64,000 bases of DNA from Peteryoungia aggregata LMG 23059 (GTDB taxonomy: Bacteria > Pseudomonadota > Alphaproteobacteria > Rhizobiales > Rhizobiaceae). Both the position numbers and the translations under genes were made by a program. How positions within the stretch are numbered: position 1 is the first letter of the stretch; each line of letters starts with the position of its first letter. Location: NCBI RefSeq assembly GCF_030814435.1, contig NZ_JAUSUW010000008.1, positions 149,345 through 213,344 of the forward strand. The letters run 5' to 3'. The notes beneath the pieces are model-generated. The model was not told the origin of the DNA. It made no database searches and was given only the letters and a program-made list of their open reading frames with translations. Shown here piece by piece: positions 52,131 through 61,438 of this stretch.

Positions 52131-52661
52131 TCAGAGCCAGGTAATGTCGTCGAACCCGCGCTCGATATAGCCGCCCTTGGAATAGGACTCGCCCTCGTAG
52201 CCGAAGATCGGCCAGATCTCCTTCTGGTTATAGAGGCTGACCACGAGGTCGCCGCGCACCGCCTGGAAGAAGGGCGTCGTCTCGATGTCGCGCAGGATCG
52301 CCACGCGATCGTCCTCCCAGCCGAGGCCACGATATCCGCCGGCACCCGCTCTGCTGTCGAGATCGGCGATGCCGTCCTCGATCAGCGCCTTGTGCTTCTC
52401 ATCCTTAGCAGCCATCGTGTCCTGCCCCTTGACGGCTGCCGCGTAGAAGCGCTCGGCGACCTGGTCATGCGGGTAGATGTCGCGCGCCATCTTGATGAGC
52501 GTCGCGAGCGTGTCCGGCTTCAGGGCGGTCGCCTCCAGGCCCCAGGCCTGGTCGGGACAGATCACCGCAGTCCCGGTGACCATCAGCACGGCACTCGCCG
52601 CACCGGTCTTCAGAAGCTGGCGACGGGACATGCCCCCGGTCTTGTCGAGTATCGTAACCAC
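52131..52661 (-). CDS. Gluconate 2-dehydrogenase subunit 3-type small subunit with Tat signal
   Basis: 176 aa from GTG 52661 (GGAGG upstream). Twin-arginine signal MSRRQLLKTGAASAVLM near the N-terminus; in this family the small subunit carries the Tat signal and hitch-hikes the FAD subunit to the periplasm. The body (TLIKMARDIYPHDQVAERFY, LYNQKEIWPIFGYEGESYSK, GFDDITWL) matches the subunit-3 family. Precedes the GMC gene by 102 bp. Confidence 0.88.
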   Translation of the reverse strand: MVTILDKTGGMSRRQLLKTGAASAVLMVTGTAVICPDQAWGLEATALKPDTLATLIKMARDIYPHDQVAERFYAAAVKGQDTMAAKDEKHKALIEDGIADLDSRAGAGGYRGLGWEDDRVAILRDIETTPFFQAVRGDLVVSLYNQKEIWPIFGYEGESYSKGGYIERGFDDITWL

Positions 52662-52750
52662 GTCATTCTCCTCCCATGAGATGAAGTGCGACGGCTTAGG
52701 CCGCCACCCCAGGCAGGCGCGATGATCGCGCCAACCGTCTGCGAAACTAG

Positions 52751-52780
52751 AAAGGCCGGGAACTCCTCTTCCCCGGCCTC
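52751..52780 (-). terminator. gloA terminator
   Basis: AGGCCGGG and CCCCGGCCT pair around a short loop; on the minus strand TTTCTAG follows. Just past the gloA stop. Confidence 0.7.
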
Positions 52781-52784
52781 CCGA

Positions 52785-53180
52785 TCATTTGTACCGACCG
52801 TGCCGCTGCAGGACCTCGATCTTGTAGCCATCGGGATCAGTGATGAAGAAGAAGCGGGCGAGCAATGCCCCGTCCCGGTTGAATTCGACGATCTTGTTCG
52901 GGTTCAAGCCGAGATCGGTCAGCCGCTTGTGCTCGGCGTCGAGATCCGAAACGCTTAAGGCCAGATGGCCGTAGCCATTGCCAAGGTCGTAGGCCTCCTC
53001 GCGGCCCTTGTTGACCGTAAGCTCAAGCTCGAATTCGCTCTCCGCATTGCTGAGATAGATCAGGGTGAAGGTCTCGAAATCGAGACGTTCTGCGACTTCC
53101 AGACCGAATGCCTGGACATAGAAGGAGACGGACCGGACCTCCTCCAGAACACGGATCATCGAATGGATCATTTTCGCCAA
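52785..53180 (-). CDS. gloA: Lactoylglutathione lyase (glyoxalase I)
   Basis: 131 aa, typical GloA size. MIHSMIRVLEEVRSVSFYVQ with the metal-ligand His, FELELTVNKG, GYGHLALSVSDLDA and FFITDPDGYKIEVLQ, with the conserved Glu/His ligands of the VOC fold. Detoxifies methylglyoxal-glutathione hemithioacetal. Its start is 519 bp upstream of the sugar dehydrogenase small-subunit start codon, on the same strand. Confidence 0.92.
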   Translation of the reverse strand: MAKMIHSMIRVLEEVRSVSFYVQAFGLEVAERLDFETFTLIYLSNAESEFELELTVNKGREEAYDLGNGYGHLALSVSDLDAEHKRLTDLGLNPNKIVEFNRDGALLARFFFITDPDGYKIEVLQRHGRYK

Positions 53181-53412
53181 GGGGCTGCTCCTCGCATACT
53201 GACAAATGTCATGTCCGGAGAATGTCGCGATTTGCCGGAAGGCTGGTAGCAGCCCATTACCGCAGGTGATTTTTTTCGCCGGAACACGTGTCCATTCTTT
53301 GCATACGGGCGAGGCAGTTTAGAAAAGACGGAAATTGACCGGAGCCGCGACGCGCAACATAATGCTCAAAAGACCGAAGAACGAAAAAACGAAAACCAGG
53401 GAGGAGCATGCC

Positions 53413-53721
53413 ATGTGTGAAGTCTTCGCAGGACAGGACCCGGCCCGCTATCGCGCGGTCAACCGCTCCGTCCGCATCGGTGGTCATTCCACCAGCATTC
53501 AGCTTGAAGCCGCTTTCTGGGTGCTGATCGACGAGATCGCCGCCAGCCAGAATTTTTCGACATCCCGCTTTCTCTCGACGCTTTACGATGAGGCGCTCGA
53601 GATCAACGGCTCGGTCTCGAACTTTGCCTCGCTGCTCAGAACAAGCTGTCTCATCTATCTGATGAGCAAGGCCCAGCATCCGGGCGAGCCGCAGCAGTTC
53701 CACATCATCGCAGCCGAATAG
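53413..53721 (+). CDS. Ribbon-helix-helix domain protein
   Basis: 102 aa from ATG 53413 (MCEVFAGQDPARYRAVNRSV), with GGGAGGAG upstream. RHH_4-type DNA-binding fold: RSVRIGGHSTSIQLEAAFWV, EIAASQNFSTSRFLSTLYDE, then LLRTSCLIYLM. A small transcriptional regulator common in Rhizobiales, often stand-alone; no toxin gene is adjacent. Its target is unknown. Confidence 0.85.
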   Translation: MCEVFAGQDPARYRAVNRSVRIGGHSTSIQLEAAFWVLIDEIAASQNFSTSRFLSTLYDEALEINGSVSNFASLLRTSCLIYLMSKAQHPGEPQQFHIIAAE

Positions 53722-53733
53722 CGAGAATCAAAA

Positions 53734-53764
53734 AGCGCGGCCCGACAAATGCCGGGCCGCGCTT
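53734..53764. terminator. Bidirectional terminator between RHH gene and dctA
   Basis: CGCGGCCCG and CGGGCCGCG form a perfect stem with a short loop; flanked by A-run on the left and TTCTGTTC on the right, so it can stop both converging transcripts. Confidence 0.8.
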
Positions 53765-53799
53765 CTGTTCCGATCACCGTCTTGGGTCGGTGCGGAAGA

Positions 53800-55131
53800 T
53801 TACTCCGCCGGCTGCAGTTCCGGCTGGATATCGTCCTCTTCGAGAACCTTGCCGCCGAGGGCGGCATGGAACAGCGTCTGATCGAGCTCGCCTTCCCAGC
53901 GGGCAACAACGACGGTCGCGACCGCATTGCCGATGAAGTTGGTGATCGCGCGGCATTCCGACATGAAGCGGTCGATGCCGAGGATCAGTGCCATGCCGGC
54001 AACCGGCACGGACGGCACGACCGAAAGCGTTGCGGCGAGCGTGATGAAGCCCGCACCGGTAATGCCGGCAGCCCCCTTCGAGCTCAGCATGGCAACGGCG
54101 AGAAGCAGGATCTGGTCGCCGAGCGACAACGGAATATCCGTCGCCTGGGCGATGAACAGCGCAGCAAGCGTCATGTAGATATTCGTGCCGTCGAGGTTGA
54201 AGGAATAGCCGGTCGGAATGACCAGGCCGACGACCGAGCGCTTGCAGCCGGCCTTTTCCATCTTGCTCATCAGGCCCGGAAGGGCAGCTTCCGAAGAGGA
54301 TGTTCCGAGAACCAGAAGCAGCTCTTCCTTGATGTAGCGGATGAGCGCCAGGATCGAGAAACCGTTGTAACGGCAGACAGCACCGAGGATCACGGCGACG
54401 AACAGGAAAGACGTCAGATAAAACGTACCGATCAGCATGGCGAGGTTGGTGACCGAGCCGATACCGTATTTGCCGATGGTGAAGGCCATGGCGCCGAAGG
54501 CACCGATGGGGGCGGCCTTCATCAGGATCGCGACCAGCTTAAAGACCGGCGCAATCACCGCCTGCAGGAAGTCTGTGACCGGCTGGCCACGCTCGCCGAC
54601 CAGCGCCAGCGAAATGCCGAACAGGATCGAGAAGAACAGGACCTGAAGGATGTCGCCATCCGCAAAGGCGCCGACGATGGTCGTCGGGATGATGTTCATC
54701 AGGAAGCCTGTGATCGACGAGTCATGCGCCTTTTCGGTGTAGGTCGCGACAGCCGCCGCATCGAGCGTCGCGGGGTCGATATGCATGCCCGCACCCGGCT
54801 GCACGACGTTTGCGACAACAAGGCCGACGACCAGCGCCAGCGTCGAGAAGGTGAGGAAGTACAGCATCGCCTTGCCAGCGACGCGACCGACCTTCTTCAT
54901 GTCGGTCATGCCGGCAATGCCGGTCGCGACCGTTAGGAAGATGACCGGCGCGATGATCATCTTGACGAGCTTGATGAAGGCATCGCCCAGCGGCTTCAGC
55001 TGCGCGCCGATCTCGGGATAGAAATGGCCAAGCAGGATGCCGGCTGCGATCGCGGCCAGAACCTGGACATAGAGATGCTTGTAAAAGGGCTGACGGCCCT
55101 CGGGCGCGTGCCCAGTGGTATCGATATGCAT
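53800..55131 (-). CDS. dctA: C4-dicarboxylate transport protein DctA
   Basis: 443 aa from ATG 55131 ([20 protein letters not shown]), chosen because GGAGG sits 5 nt upstream; an in-frame ATG at 55143 overlaps that ribosome site. Dicarboxylate/amino acid:cation symporter family motifs: [74 protein letters not shown]. Takes up succinate, malate and fumarate. Transcribed divergently from dctBD with its own sigma-54 promoter. Confidence 0.96.
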   Translation of the reverse strand: MHIDTTGHAPEGRQPFYKHLYVQVLAAIAAGILLGHFYPEIGAQLKPLGDAFIKLVKMIIAPVIFLTVATGIAGMTDMKKVGRVAGKAMLYFLTFSTLALVVGLVVANVVQPGAGMHIDPATLDAAAVATYTEKAHDSSITGFLMNIIPTTIVGAFADGDILQVLFFSILFGISLALVGERGQPVTDFLQAVIAPVFKLVAILMKAAPIGAFGAMAFTIGKYGIGSVTNLAMLIGTFYLTSFLFVAVILGAVCRYNGFSILALIRYIKEELLLVLGTSSSEAALPGLMSKMEKAGCKRSVVGLVIPTGYSFNLDGTNIYMTLAALFIAQATDIPLSLGDQILLLAVAMLSSKGAAGITGAGFITLAATLSVVPSVPVAGMALILGIDRFMSECRAITNFIGNAVATVVVARWEGELDQTLFHAALGGKVLEEDDIQPELQPAE

Positions 55132-55230
55132 GCTTTCCTCCATGGGGCGCCCTGACGGAACAAGTTCCGGCCTCCCGGGCGGTTGCTGATCTAAATGGGG
55201 AGCGGCACATGGCCGCTTGGAGAAATGGTC

Positions 55231-55246
55231 AGCAAGGCGCGTGCCA
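55231..55246 (-). promoter_or_regulatory. Sigma-54 (-24/-12) promoter of dctA
   Basis: On the minus strand TGGCACGCGCCTTGCT matches the RpoN consensus TGGCAC-N5-TTGCT perfectly, with GG at -24 and GC at -12, about 100 bp upstream of the dctA start. Confidence 0.9.
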
Positions 55247-55321
55247 GATCGAGGAAAAAGACATAAGAATCTGTTTTAATTGACGCTTTAAGTCTGAGAC
55301 AGTTGAATCACCACATGAAGA

Positions 55322-55339
55322 TGTGCGGTTTTCCACACG
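55322..55339. promoter_or_regulatory. DctD upstream activator site, imperfect half
   Basis: TGTGCGG-TTTT-CCACACG, an inverted repeat with two mismatches, about 80 bp upstream of the dctA -24/-12 element. Confidence 0.6.
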
Positions 55340-55355
55340 CAAGCACTCTGCTATA

Positions 55356-55371
55356 GTGCGAAAGAACGCAC
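55356..55371. promoter_or_regulatory. DctD upstream activator site, perfect inverted repeat
   Basis: GTGCG-AAAGAA-CGCAC, a perfect inverted repeat in the dctA-dctB intergenic region. Rhizobial dctA promoters carry two such DctD sites; its proximity to dctB may also allow feedback. Confidence 0.7.
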
Positions 55372-55389
55372 AACGAGATCGCAATCTCC

Positions 55390-57222
55390 ATGGCAATAGT
55401 CCACCGAAACCACCGCCTCCTGTGGCTTGCCTACGGCCTTGCCGCGATGGCCATCCTGGCGTCCGGTCTGTTCTATGCCGGCGAGCGGGCGCGGCATGCA
55501 GCCCTCGACGCGCTGGCCGAAGATGTGATGTCCGATGCCGAGTTGAAGCGGGCGCTGCTGCTGGCCGTGCTCGACCGCTCGCGCACCCTGCCACTTGTCC
55601 TGGCAAATGACGGGGAACTGGTCGATGCCCTGGCTGCACCTTCGGCGGAGGCGATTGCCGGCCTCAACGAAAAGCTCGAAGCCCTGCCCCCCGGGACCGG
55701 CGCCTCGGTGATCTACGTCATCGGTCTGGACGGAACCGCGATCGCGGCCAGCAATTTCCGCCAGCCCGACAGCTTCGTCGGCAGCAACTATGCGTTCCGC
55801 CAGTATTTCACCGGCGCCATGACCAGCGGCACCGCCGAACAATATGCGCTGGGCAGCGTCAGTCGCAGGCCGGGCCTTTACCTCTCCCGTCGGGTGGAGG
55901 ATGATGCCGGACGCCCGCTGGGCGTGGTCGTCGTCAAGGTGGAGTTCGACGCGCTCGAAGCGAACTGGCAGCGCTCCGTCCGCACGACCTATGTGACCGA
56001 CACCAGGGGCATCGTGCTGATCACCAGCCGCCCCGACTGGCGCTTTTTCACCATGGCCGACATCCCCCAGGAGGACCGCCTCACCATTCGCGAAAGCCTG
56101 CAATTCGGCGAGGCGCCGCTGGAAACCCTGCCGATATGGTCCCTGGACCCGGAAGATGGCCATACCTTCGTCGCGACGGAAGAAGTCCGAGGCATGCCGC
56201 ATGAGACCAATCTCTCCATCGAACTGGATGTCCCCGGCAGCGGATGGCGCATGCATGTGCTGGCACCGAGCGCCGAAGCGGAACGCGCTGCCATCTGGCA
56301 AGGGCGCCTGACCGCCCTCGCGATCGTCGCCCCGCTTCTGGCGCTGGGCGCCTGGCTGATCCATCGCAGCGGCAGCACAGCCCGCCGCACTGCAGAGGCG
56401 AAGGCCGCCCAGGCGGAACTGGAACGCCAGGTGTCCCTGCGCACAGTCGAACTCACCGAAGCCCGCGACCGCCTTGAGGCCGAGATCGCCGAGCACCGCG
56501 CCACCGACATCCGCCTGCAAGGCGTGCAGCAGGATCTCGTCCAGGCGAACCGGCTGGCGATCCTCGGCCAGGTCGCAGCCGGTGTGGCGCATGAGATCAA
56601 CCAGCCGGTGGCGACGATCCGCGCCTATGCCGACAATGCCAAAGCCTTCCTTGATCGCGGCAACGGTGAGACGGCGAAGGAGAACCTCGGCCTGATCGCC
56701 GAACTGACCGACCGCATCGGCGCGATCACCGGCGAGTTGAAGGGCCTCGCCCGCAAGGGCCGTCAGGCGGCCGAGCCGGTCGAGCTGAAAGCCGCCATCG
56801 ACGGCGCCCTCTTCCTGTTGAAGAGCCGATTTGCCGGCAGCTTCGATCGCCTCACCATTGGCGACATTCCCAAAGGGCTGATGGTGCTTGCCCAGCGCAT
56901 CCGCCTCGAACAGGTACTGATCAATCTCCTGCAGAACGCGCTCGAAGCCATTGACGGCACAACAGATCCCGCGATCACCATCCGGCTCACGCGCCTCACC
57001 GACGGCGAACTCGATCTCGCCGTCAGCGACACGGGCCCCGGCCTGCCGGATTATGTCAGGGATCACCTGTTCATCCCCTTCACCACCTCCAAGGACGGTG
57101 GCCTCGGCCTCGGCCTGGTGATCGCCCGGGACATCGTCGGGGAATACGGCGGACGGCTTTCGGTCGAGACGAGCGCGGCGGGCACCACCTTCACCATCAC
57201 CCTCAAGAGGGCTCGGGCATGA
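55390..57222 (+). CDS. dctB: C4-dicarboxylate sensor histidine kinase DctB
   Basis: 610 aa. N-terminal membrane helix (about 8-27), a periplasmic dCache-type sensor domain (about 40-290; [36 protein letters not shown]), a second helix (about 305-325), a helical linker, HisKA with His401 ([19 protein letters not shown]), and HATPase with DTGPGLP and [10 protein letters not shown]. Senses periplasmic C4-dicarboxylates and phosphorylates DctD. Overlaps dctD by 4 bp. Confidence 0.94.
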   Translation: MAIVHRNHRLLWLAYGLAAMAILASGLFYAGERARHAALDALAEDVMSDAELKRALLLAVLDRSRTLPLVLANDGELVDALAAPSAEAIAGLNEKLEALPPGTGASVIYVIGLDGTAIAASNFRQPDSFVGSNYAFRQYFTGAMTSGTAEQYALGSVSRRPGLYLSRRVEDDAGRPLGVVVVKVEFDALEANWQRSVRTTYVTDTRGIVLITSRPDWRFFTMADIPQEDRLTIRESLQFGEAPLETLPIWSLDPEDGHTFVATEEVRGMPHETNLSIELDVPGSGWRMHVLAPSAEAERAAIWQGRLTALAIVAPLLALGAWLIHRSGSTARRTAEAKAAQAELERQVSLRTVELTEARDRLEAEIAEHRATDIRLQGVQQDLVQANRLAILGQVAAGVAHEINQPVATIRAYADNAKAFLDRGNGETAKENLGLIAELTDRIGAITGELKGLARKGRQAAEPVELKAAIDGALFLLKSRFAGSFDRLTIGDIPKGLMVLAQRIRLEQVLINLLQNALEAIDGTTDPAITIRLTRLTDGELDLAVSDTGPGLPDYVRDHLFIPFTTSKDGGLGLGLVIARDIVGEYGGRLSVETSAAGTTFTITLKRARA

Positions 57223-58550
57223 GCATCGACATCATCCTCGTCGACGACGATCAGGCGCTGCGCCGCGCCACCCGCCAGACGCTAGAACTGGCCGGTTATG
57301 CCGTGCGCGATTTCACCGCCGCCCCCCAGGCGCTCGCCCAGCTGTCACTGGACAGCGAGGCCATAGTCGTCACCGACATCCGCATGGCCGGCATGGACGG
57401 GCTGGAGCTCTTTGCCCATATCCGCGCCCTCGACCCGGATCTGCCCGTCCTGCTGATCACCGGCCATGGCGATGTCGACATGGCGGTGAAGGCCCTCCAC
57501 GACGGCGCCTATGACTTCATCGCCAAGCCCTTCCCCGCCGACCGCCTCGTCCAGAGCGTCGCGCGCGCCACCGAGAAACGCCGGCTGGTTCTCGAAAACC
57601 GCCGCCTGCGCGAGGCGGCAAACACGACGCCCGACGATCTGCCGCTGATCGGCCAGACGCCGGCCATGGAGTATCTGCGCCAGACGCTCCGCCAGATCGC
57701 CGATACCGATGTCGACGTCTTGATCGCCGGCGAGACCGGCAGCGGCAAGGAAGTGGTGGCAACGCTTCTGCATCGCTGGAGCCGCCGCAGCAGGGGCAAT
57801 TTTGTTGCCCTGAACTGCGGCGCGCTTCCAGAGACAGTCATCGAAAGCGAACTCTTCGGCCATGAAGCCGGCGCCTTCACCGGCGCCCAGAAGAAGCGCA
57901 TCGGTCGGATCGAACATGCCAGCAGCGGCACGCTGTTTCTCGACGAGATCGAGAGCATGCCGCTTTCCACCCAGGTAAAGATGCTGCGGGTTCTGGAAAT
58001 GCGGGAAGTCAGCCCGCTTGGCACCAACGAAAACAGGCCCGTCGACCTGCGCGTCGTCGCCGCCGCGAAACTCGATCTCGGCAATCCTACCGAACGCGGC
58101 GAGTTCCGCGAGGACCTCTATTATCGCCTGAACGTCGTGACGATCTCGATCCCGCCGCTCAGGGAGCGCCGCGCCGATATCCCGCTGCTCTTTGCCCATT
58201 TCGCCACCCGGGCTGCAGAGCGCTTCCGCCGCGAAATTCCCAGCATGACGACCGATGTGCGCCGCCATCTCGAAAGCCACGACTGGCCAGGCAATGTGCG
58301 GGAACTCTCGCATTTCGCCGAACGGGTCGTGCTTGGCATCACGCCGCCGCCGAAAGCGGTGTCACCTGTTGCGGGATCTGACTTGACCCTGCCGGAGCGG
58401 ATGGAGCGCCACGAGGCAGCTCTCATCCGCGAGGCCTTGAAAGCGAACAAGGGTGATGTGCGCTCGACGATCGACGCGCTCGGCCTTCCGCGCAAGACCT
58501 TCTACGACAAGCTCCAGCGCCACGGCATCAACCGCGCCGATTACGAATAG
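57219..58550 (+). CDS. dctD: Sigma-54-dependent response regulator DctD
   Basis: 443 aa. Receiver with Asp53 ([16 protein letters not shown]; note Ala instead of the usual Pro), AAA+ domain with Walker [10 protein letters not shown] (about residue 170), GAFTGA (about 218-223, the sigma-54 contact loop), Walker [11 protein letters not shown], and a C-terminal Fis-type HTH ([35 protein letters not shown]). Activates the -24/-12 promoter of dctA. Confidence 0.95.
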   Translation: MSIDIILVDDDQALRRATRQTLELAGYAVRDFTAAPQALAQLSLDSEAIVVTDIRMAGMDGLELFAHIRALDPDLPVLLITGHGDVDMAVKALHDGAYDFIAKPFPADRLVQSVARATEKRRLVLENRRLREAANTTPDDLPLIGQTPAMEYLRQTLRQIADTDVDVLIAGETGSGKEVVATLLHRWSRRSRGNFVALNCGALPETVIESELFGHEAGAFTGAQKKRIGRIEHASSGTLFLDEIESMPLSTQVKMLRVLEMREVSPLGTNENRPVDLRVVAAAKLDLGNPTERGEFREDLYYRLNVVTISIPPLRERRADIPLLFAHFATRAAERFRREIPSMTTDVRRHLESHDWPGNVRELSHFAERVVLGITPPPKAVSPVAGSDLTLPERMERHEAALIREALKANKGDVRSTIDALGLPRKTFYDKLQRHGINRADYE

Positions 58551-59359
58551 CCACCCGCACCCTTGGCAGGGGCAGACGCAGCGCCGCCTGCATTCCGCAT
58601 CTCGGCCGCCATGGAGGCGGCCGCGCGCGCGAGCAGCCCCGTATCCGTGCCATTCGCCATGAAGCGCACGCCGGCGCGGCGCGCGAGTGCGATCATCTCC
58701 GCGTCGCCGGTCATGATGCCAGCCGGCTTGCCGGAAGCCTTGATCTTGCCGATCAGCGCCTCGACCGTCTCCATCACCTCAGGCACGGTCGCCTTGCCGC
58801 GATAGCCCATGTCGGCAGAGAGATCGGCAGGCCCGATCAGCACGGCATCGACGCCTTCGGTCGCGAGGATCGCCTCAGCATTCTCGACACCCAGCCGGCT
58901 CTCGATCTGCGCGATCAGGCAGACCTCATCATTGGCCGTATCGGCATAGTCGCTCACCCGGCCGAAATCCGATGCGCGCCCAAGGCTTGCCCCCATGCCG
59001 CGAATGCCGAAAGGCGGGTAACGCAGGGCCTTGGCAAGCATCTTGGCCTGTTCAGCCGTCTCGACCATCGGGATCATCAGCGTCTGGGCGCCGATATCGA
59101 GCGCCTGCTTGATCATCCAGGGCTCGCCGACCGGAAGCCGCACCACCGGATGCGCCGGATGGCGAGTGACGGCGGCAAGCTGGGCTGCGATCAGCGGAAT
59201 GTCGTTCGGCCCGTGTTCGGCATCGATGAGGATCCAGTCGAAGCCGGCCCCGGCGCAGATTTCCGCCGAATGCGGATTGGCGAGCGCCACCCAGAGGCCG
59301 GTCAGGAGACCGGTTTCTTCACGCAGCGCTTTCTTGAAGAGGTTCACGGGGGCGGGCAT
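58541..59359 (-). CDS. HpcH/HpaI aldolase family protein
   Basis: 272 aa from ATG 59359 ([20 protein letters not shown]) with AGGAG upstream; an in-frame TTG start at 59410 is less likely. Metal-binding class II aldolase motifs: [24 protein letters not shown] start, [46 protein letters not shown]. HpaI cleaves 4-hydroxy-2-oxo-heptanedioate; related enzymes use other 2-keto-3-deoxy acids or hydroxypyruvate. Its 3' end overlaps the dctD 3' end by 10 bp (convergent). Confidence 0.87.
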   Translation of the reverse strand: MPAPVNLFKKALREETGLLTGLWVALANPHSAEICAGAGFDWILIDAEHGPNDIPLIAAQLAAVTRHPAHPVVRLPVGEPWMIKQALDIGAQTLMIPMVETAEQAKMLAKALRYPPFGIRGMGASLGRASDFGRVSDYADTANDEVCLIAQIESRLGVENAEAILATEGVDAVLIGPADLSADMGYRGKATVPEVMETVEALIGKIKASGKPAGIMTGDAEMIALARRAGVRFMANGTDTGLLARAAASMAAEMRNAGGAASAPAKGAGGYS

Positions 59360-59533
59360 GGGCAGTCTCCTGGAACAATTACGATCCGGCAGCCTGGCCG
59401 GCGACCACAAGATATCCCCGGAAGCGGGATCAACCGCAAGCCTCGTTCTCCATCTCCGGTACGGCGCGACATTGAACCTTCAGGCTCAGCCGTGATACGG
59501 GCAGCCGAACTCTTGAAGCGCAGGAAATGACCC

Positions 59534-60223
59534 ATGCTCCCCTGGATCCAGCTCGACACGGCCAAGATACCCGGCGGCGGCGAATTGCGCCTGAAACAAC
59601 GCGGCACGGAATTCTCCATCATGCTCGGCACCAACGAGCTGATGAACAGCCGCCTCAGCGGCTCCGAAGAAGCGCTCGCCACGCTCGCCTTCGAGCGGAT
59701 CGCGACCCACAAGCGCCCGCATATCCTGATCGGCGGCCTCGGCATGGGCTTTACCCTGCGTGCCGCCCTTGCTGTTTTGCCTCAGGATGCGAAGGTGACC
59801 GTCGCCGAACTCGTGCCCGCCGTCGTCGATTGGGCACGCGGACCCATGGCCGAGATCTATGCCGGCAGCCTCGACGACCCGCGCGTGGCGATCCATGTCG
59901 GTGATGTCGGCACGCTGATTGCCAAATCCAAAGGTCAGTTCGACGCCATCCTGCTCGATGTCGACAATGGCCCTGATGGCCTCACCCGTGAAGCGAATGA
60001 CGGCCTCTATTCCCATGACGGGTTACGCAAATCCAAATCCGCGCTGACCCGCGGCGGCATGCTCGGCGTCTGGTCACAAGGCCCCGATCAGCACTTCACG
60101 CGCCGCTTGAAGGACTGCGGCTATGGCGTGGAGGAGATTCCGGTCCGCGCCGGGAGAACAGGGCGCGGCAAGAAGCATGTGATCTGGATGGCGAAGAACG
60201 GCCCGCTGGCTCAGAAGGGCTGA
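59534..60223 (+). CDS. Spermidine synthase-like Rossmann methyltransferase
   Basis: 229 aa with AGGAAA upstream of the ATG. The SAM-fold nucleotide motif is ILIGGLGMGFTLRAAL, then VTVAELVPAVVDWARG, HVGDVGTLIAKSKGQFDAIL and LLDVDNGPDG. This short spermidine-synthase-like family in Rhizobiales lacks much of the N-terminal domain of SpeE, so polyamine synthesis is not assured. Confidence 0.8.
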   Translation: MLPWIQLDTAKIPGGGELRLKQRGTEFSIMLGTNELMNSRLSGSEEALATLAFERIATHKRPHILIGGLGMGFTLRAALAVLPQDAKVTVAELVPAVVDWARGPMAEIYAGSLDDPRVAIHVGDVGTLIAKSKGQFDAILLDVDNGPDGLTREANDGLYSHDGLRKSKSALTRGGMLGVWSQGPDQHFTRRLKDCGYGVEEIPVRAGRTGRGKKHVIWMAKNGPLAQKG

Positions 60224-60266
60224 GTACCGTCCCCACGGCGCCAGATCCGACAGGCAAATCAGGCCC

Positions 60267-61151
60267 TCATTTCCCGCTGGGACGGATCAGCGTCCTGAGT
60301 TCGATCAGCCGCTCCAGCGAGGCGAGCGTCTCATCCGGCTTTACCATCGAATAGACGATATGCAGCAGTTCGAGCGCAATCAGCGAGGGCGCATGCAGGG
60401 CGAGCCGTTCGGTCTTGGCCCGAGGCAGGATCAGCACTTCTTTTGCATGGCTGCGCAGCGGCGTATCGGCCTTGCCGATCACCATGACGATCGGCACGCC
60501 GAGCCGCTCCGCCTCGGCAATCGTTGCCATCGCCTCCCGGTGCGAACGCCCATGCAGTAGCATGATCAGCAGATGCCCTGGTTCGAGGACCAGCAGCTGT
60601 TCGGCAAGCGCGATGCCGGTGGCGTTCAGCGCCCGGCTTGGAATACCGGAGCGGGCAAACAGCCGCGCGCCGTATTCGGCGATGATCCCCGAGGCGCCGA
60701 TGCCGAAGATCGCCACGGCCTTTGCTTCACCGAACAGCGCGGCGATGCGATTGAGGGCTGCACGGTTATCGGCAGACGAGAGGTGCTCGACCGTCGCCGC
60801 CGTCGAATTGAGCGCAAAATCGATGGCGTCGCCCACTTGCCCGTCAATATCCCGCAGCGTCGACGCCATCTTCTCGATCGGTGAATCGGTCTCGCCGAGC
60901 CAGGCCTCCAGCACGTCCTTCAGCTCCCGGATGCCGCTGAAGCCGAGCGCCTGGATGGCCCGGATGACGGTGGCATCGGAGGCGCCGACGGCAAAGCCGA
61001 TCTCCAGCGCCGAAAGTCCCAGCACCCGGTGCCTGTTGGCGTCGATGAATTCCAGCACCTTCAGAAGCGCCGGCGACAGCGTCTGCCGCCGCTTGGCGAG
61101 CTGCTCGCCCAGGCGGTCCTTCAGTCGCTTCGGTTCGGTTTCTGTCGACAT
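60267..61151 (-). CDS. MurR/RpiR-family transcriptional regulator (SIS domain)
   Basis: 294 aa. N-terminal RpiR HTH (RQTLSPALLKVLEFIDANRH, LGLSALEIGFAVGASDATVI, IRAIQALGFSGIRELKDVL) and a C-terminal SIS sugar-phosphate-binding domain (VAIFGIGASGIIAEYGARLF, HLLIMLLHGRSHREAMATI). Divergent from the TonB-dependent receptor, with a 14-bp inverted repeat in front of each gene, which suggests it regulates itself and the receptor. Confidence 0.88.
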   Translation of the reverse strand: MSTETEPKRLKDRLGEQLAKRRQTLSPALLKVLEFIDANRHRVLGLSALEIGFAVGASDATVIRAIQALGFSGIRELKDVLEAWLGETDSPIEKMASTLRDIDGQVGDAIDFALNSTAATVEHLSSADNRAALNRIAALFGEAKAVAIFGIGASGIIAEYGARLFARSGIPSRALNATGIALAEQLLVLEPGHLLIMLLHGRSHREAMATIAEAERLGVPIVMVIGKADTPLRSHAKEVLILPRAKTERLALHAPSLIALELLHIVYSMVKPDETLASLERLIELRTLIRPSGK

Positions 61152-61220
61152 CCAATAATCCTCAACCGGTGCCTCGCGTGTCGCCTATGCCCGGGCAATA
61201 TCATCACCGGCCAATAAACA

Positions 61221-61234
61221 TGAATGTAGTAGTC
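61221..61234. promoter_or_regulatory. Operator-like 14-bp repeat, copy 1
   Basis: TGAATGTAGTAGTC, 70 bp upstream of the RpiR regulator start. The exact reverse complement recurs at 61377-61390. Confidence 0.65.
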
Positions 61235-61376
61235 CACAATCAATAGCCTTAAAAAAACGCATTGGGGAGACCGGAACCCGGCGCATCGGTCTTCCAGGCG
61301 CGTTTTGCGCCCCGGATTGGCGGTTTCTGCGTCCCCTGGAAACGCCTCTTCGGTGACAGGAGCAGGGCGATAACTT

Positions 61377-61390
61377 GACTACTACATTCA
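61377..61390. promoter_or_regulatory. Operator-like 14-bp repeat, copy 2
   Basis: GACTACTACATTCA, the perfect reverse complement of copy 1, 48 bp upstream of the TonB receptor ATG. Confidence 0.65.
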
Positions 61391-61438
61391 GCTATCCGAT
61401 CAGGCCGCATCCTTTTCTCCTTGCTGCGAAGTCCTCCG

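Larger units (their letters stand above)
61152..61438. promoter_or_regulatory. Divergent RpiR-TonB receptor promoter region
   Basis: A 287-bp gap. It is bounded by inverted copies of TGAATGTAGTAGTC (61221-61234) and GACTACTACATTCA (61377-61390), each upstream of one of the two genes. No ORF is supported. Confidence 0.6.

Noticed and set aside
55351..57066. 571-aa minus-strand frame across dctB
   Set aside because: Shadow of dctB; composition is His/Arg/Asp-rich with no recognisable motif.
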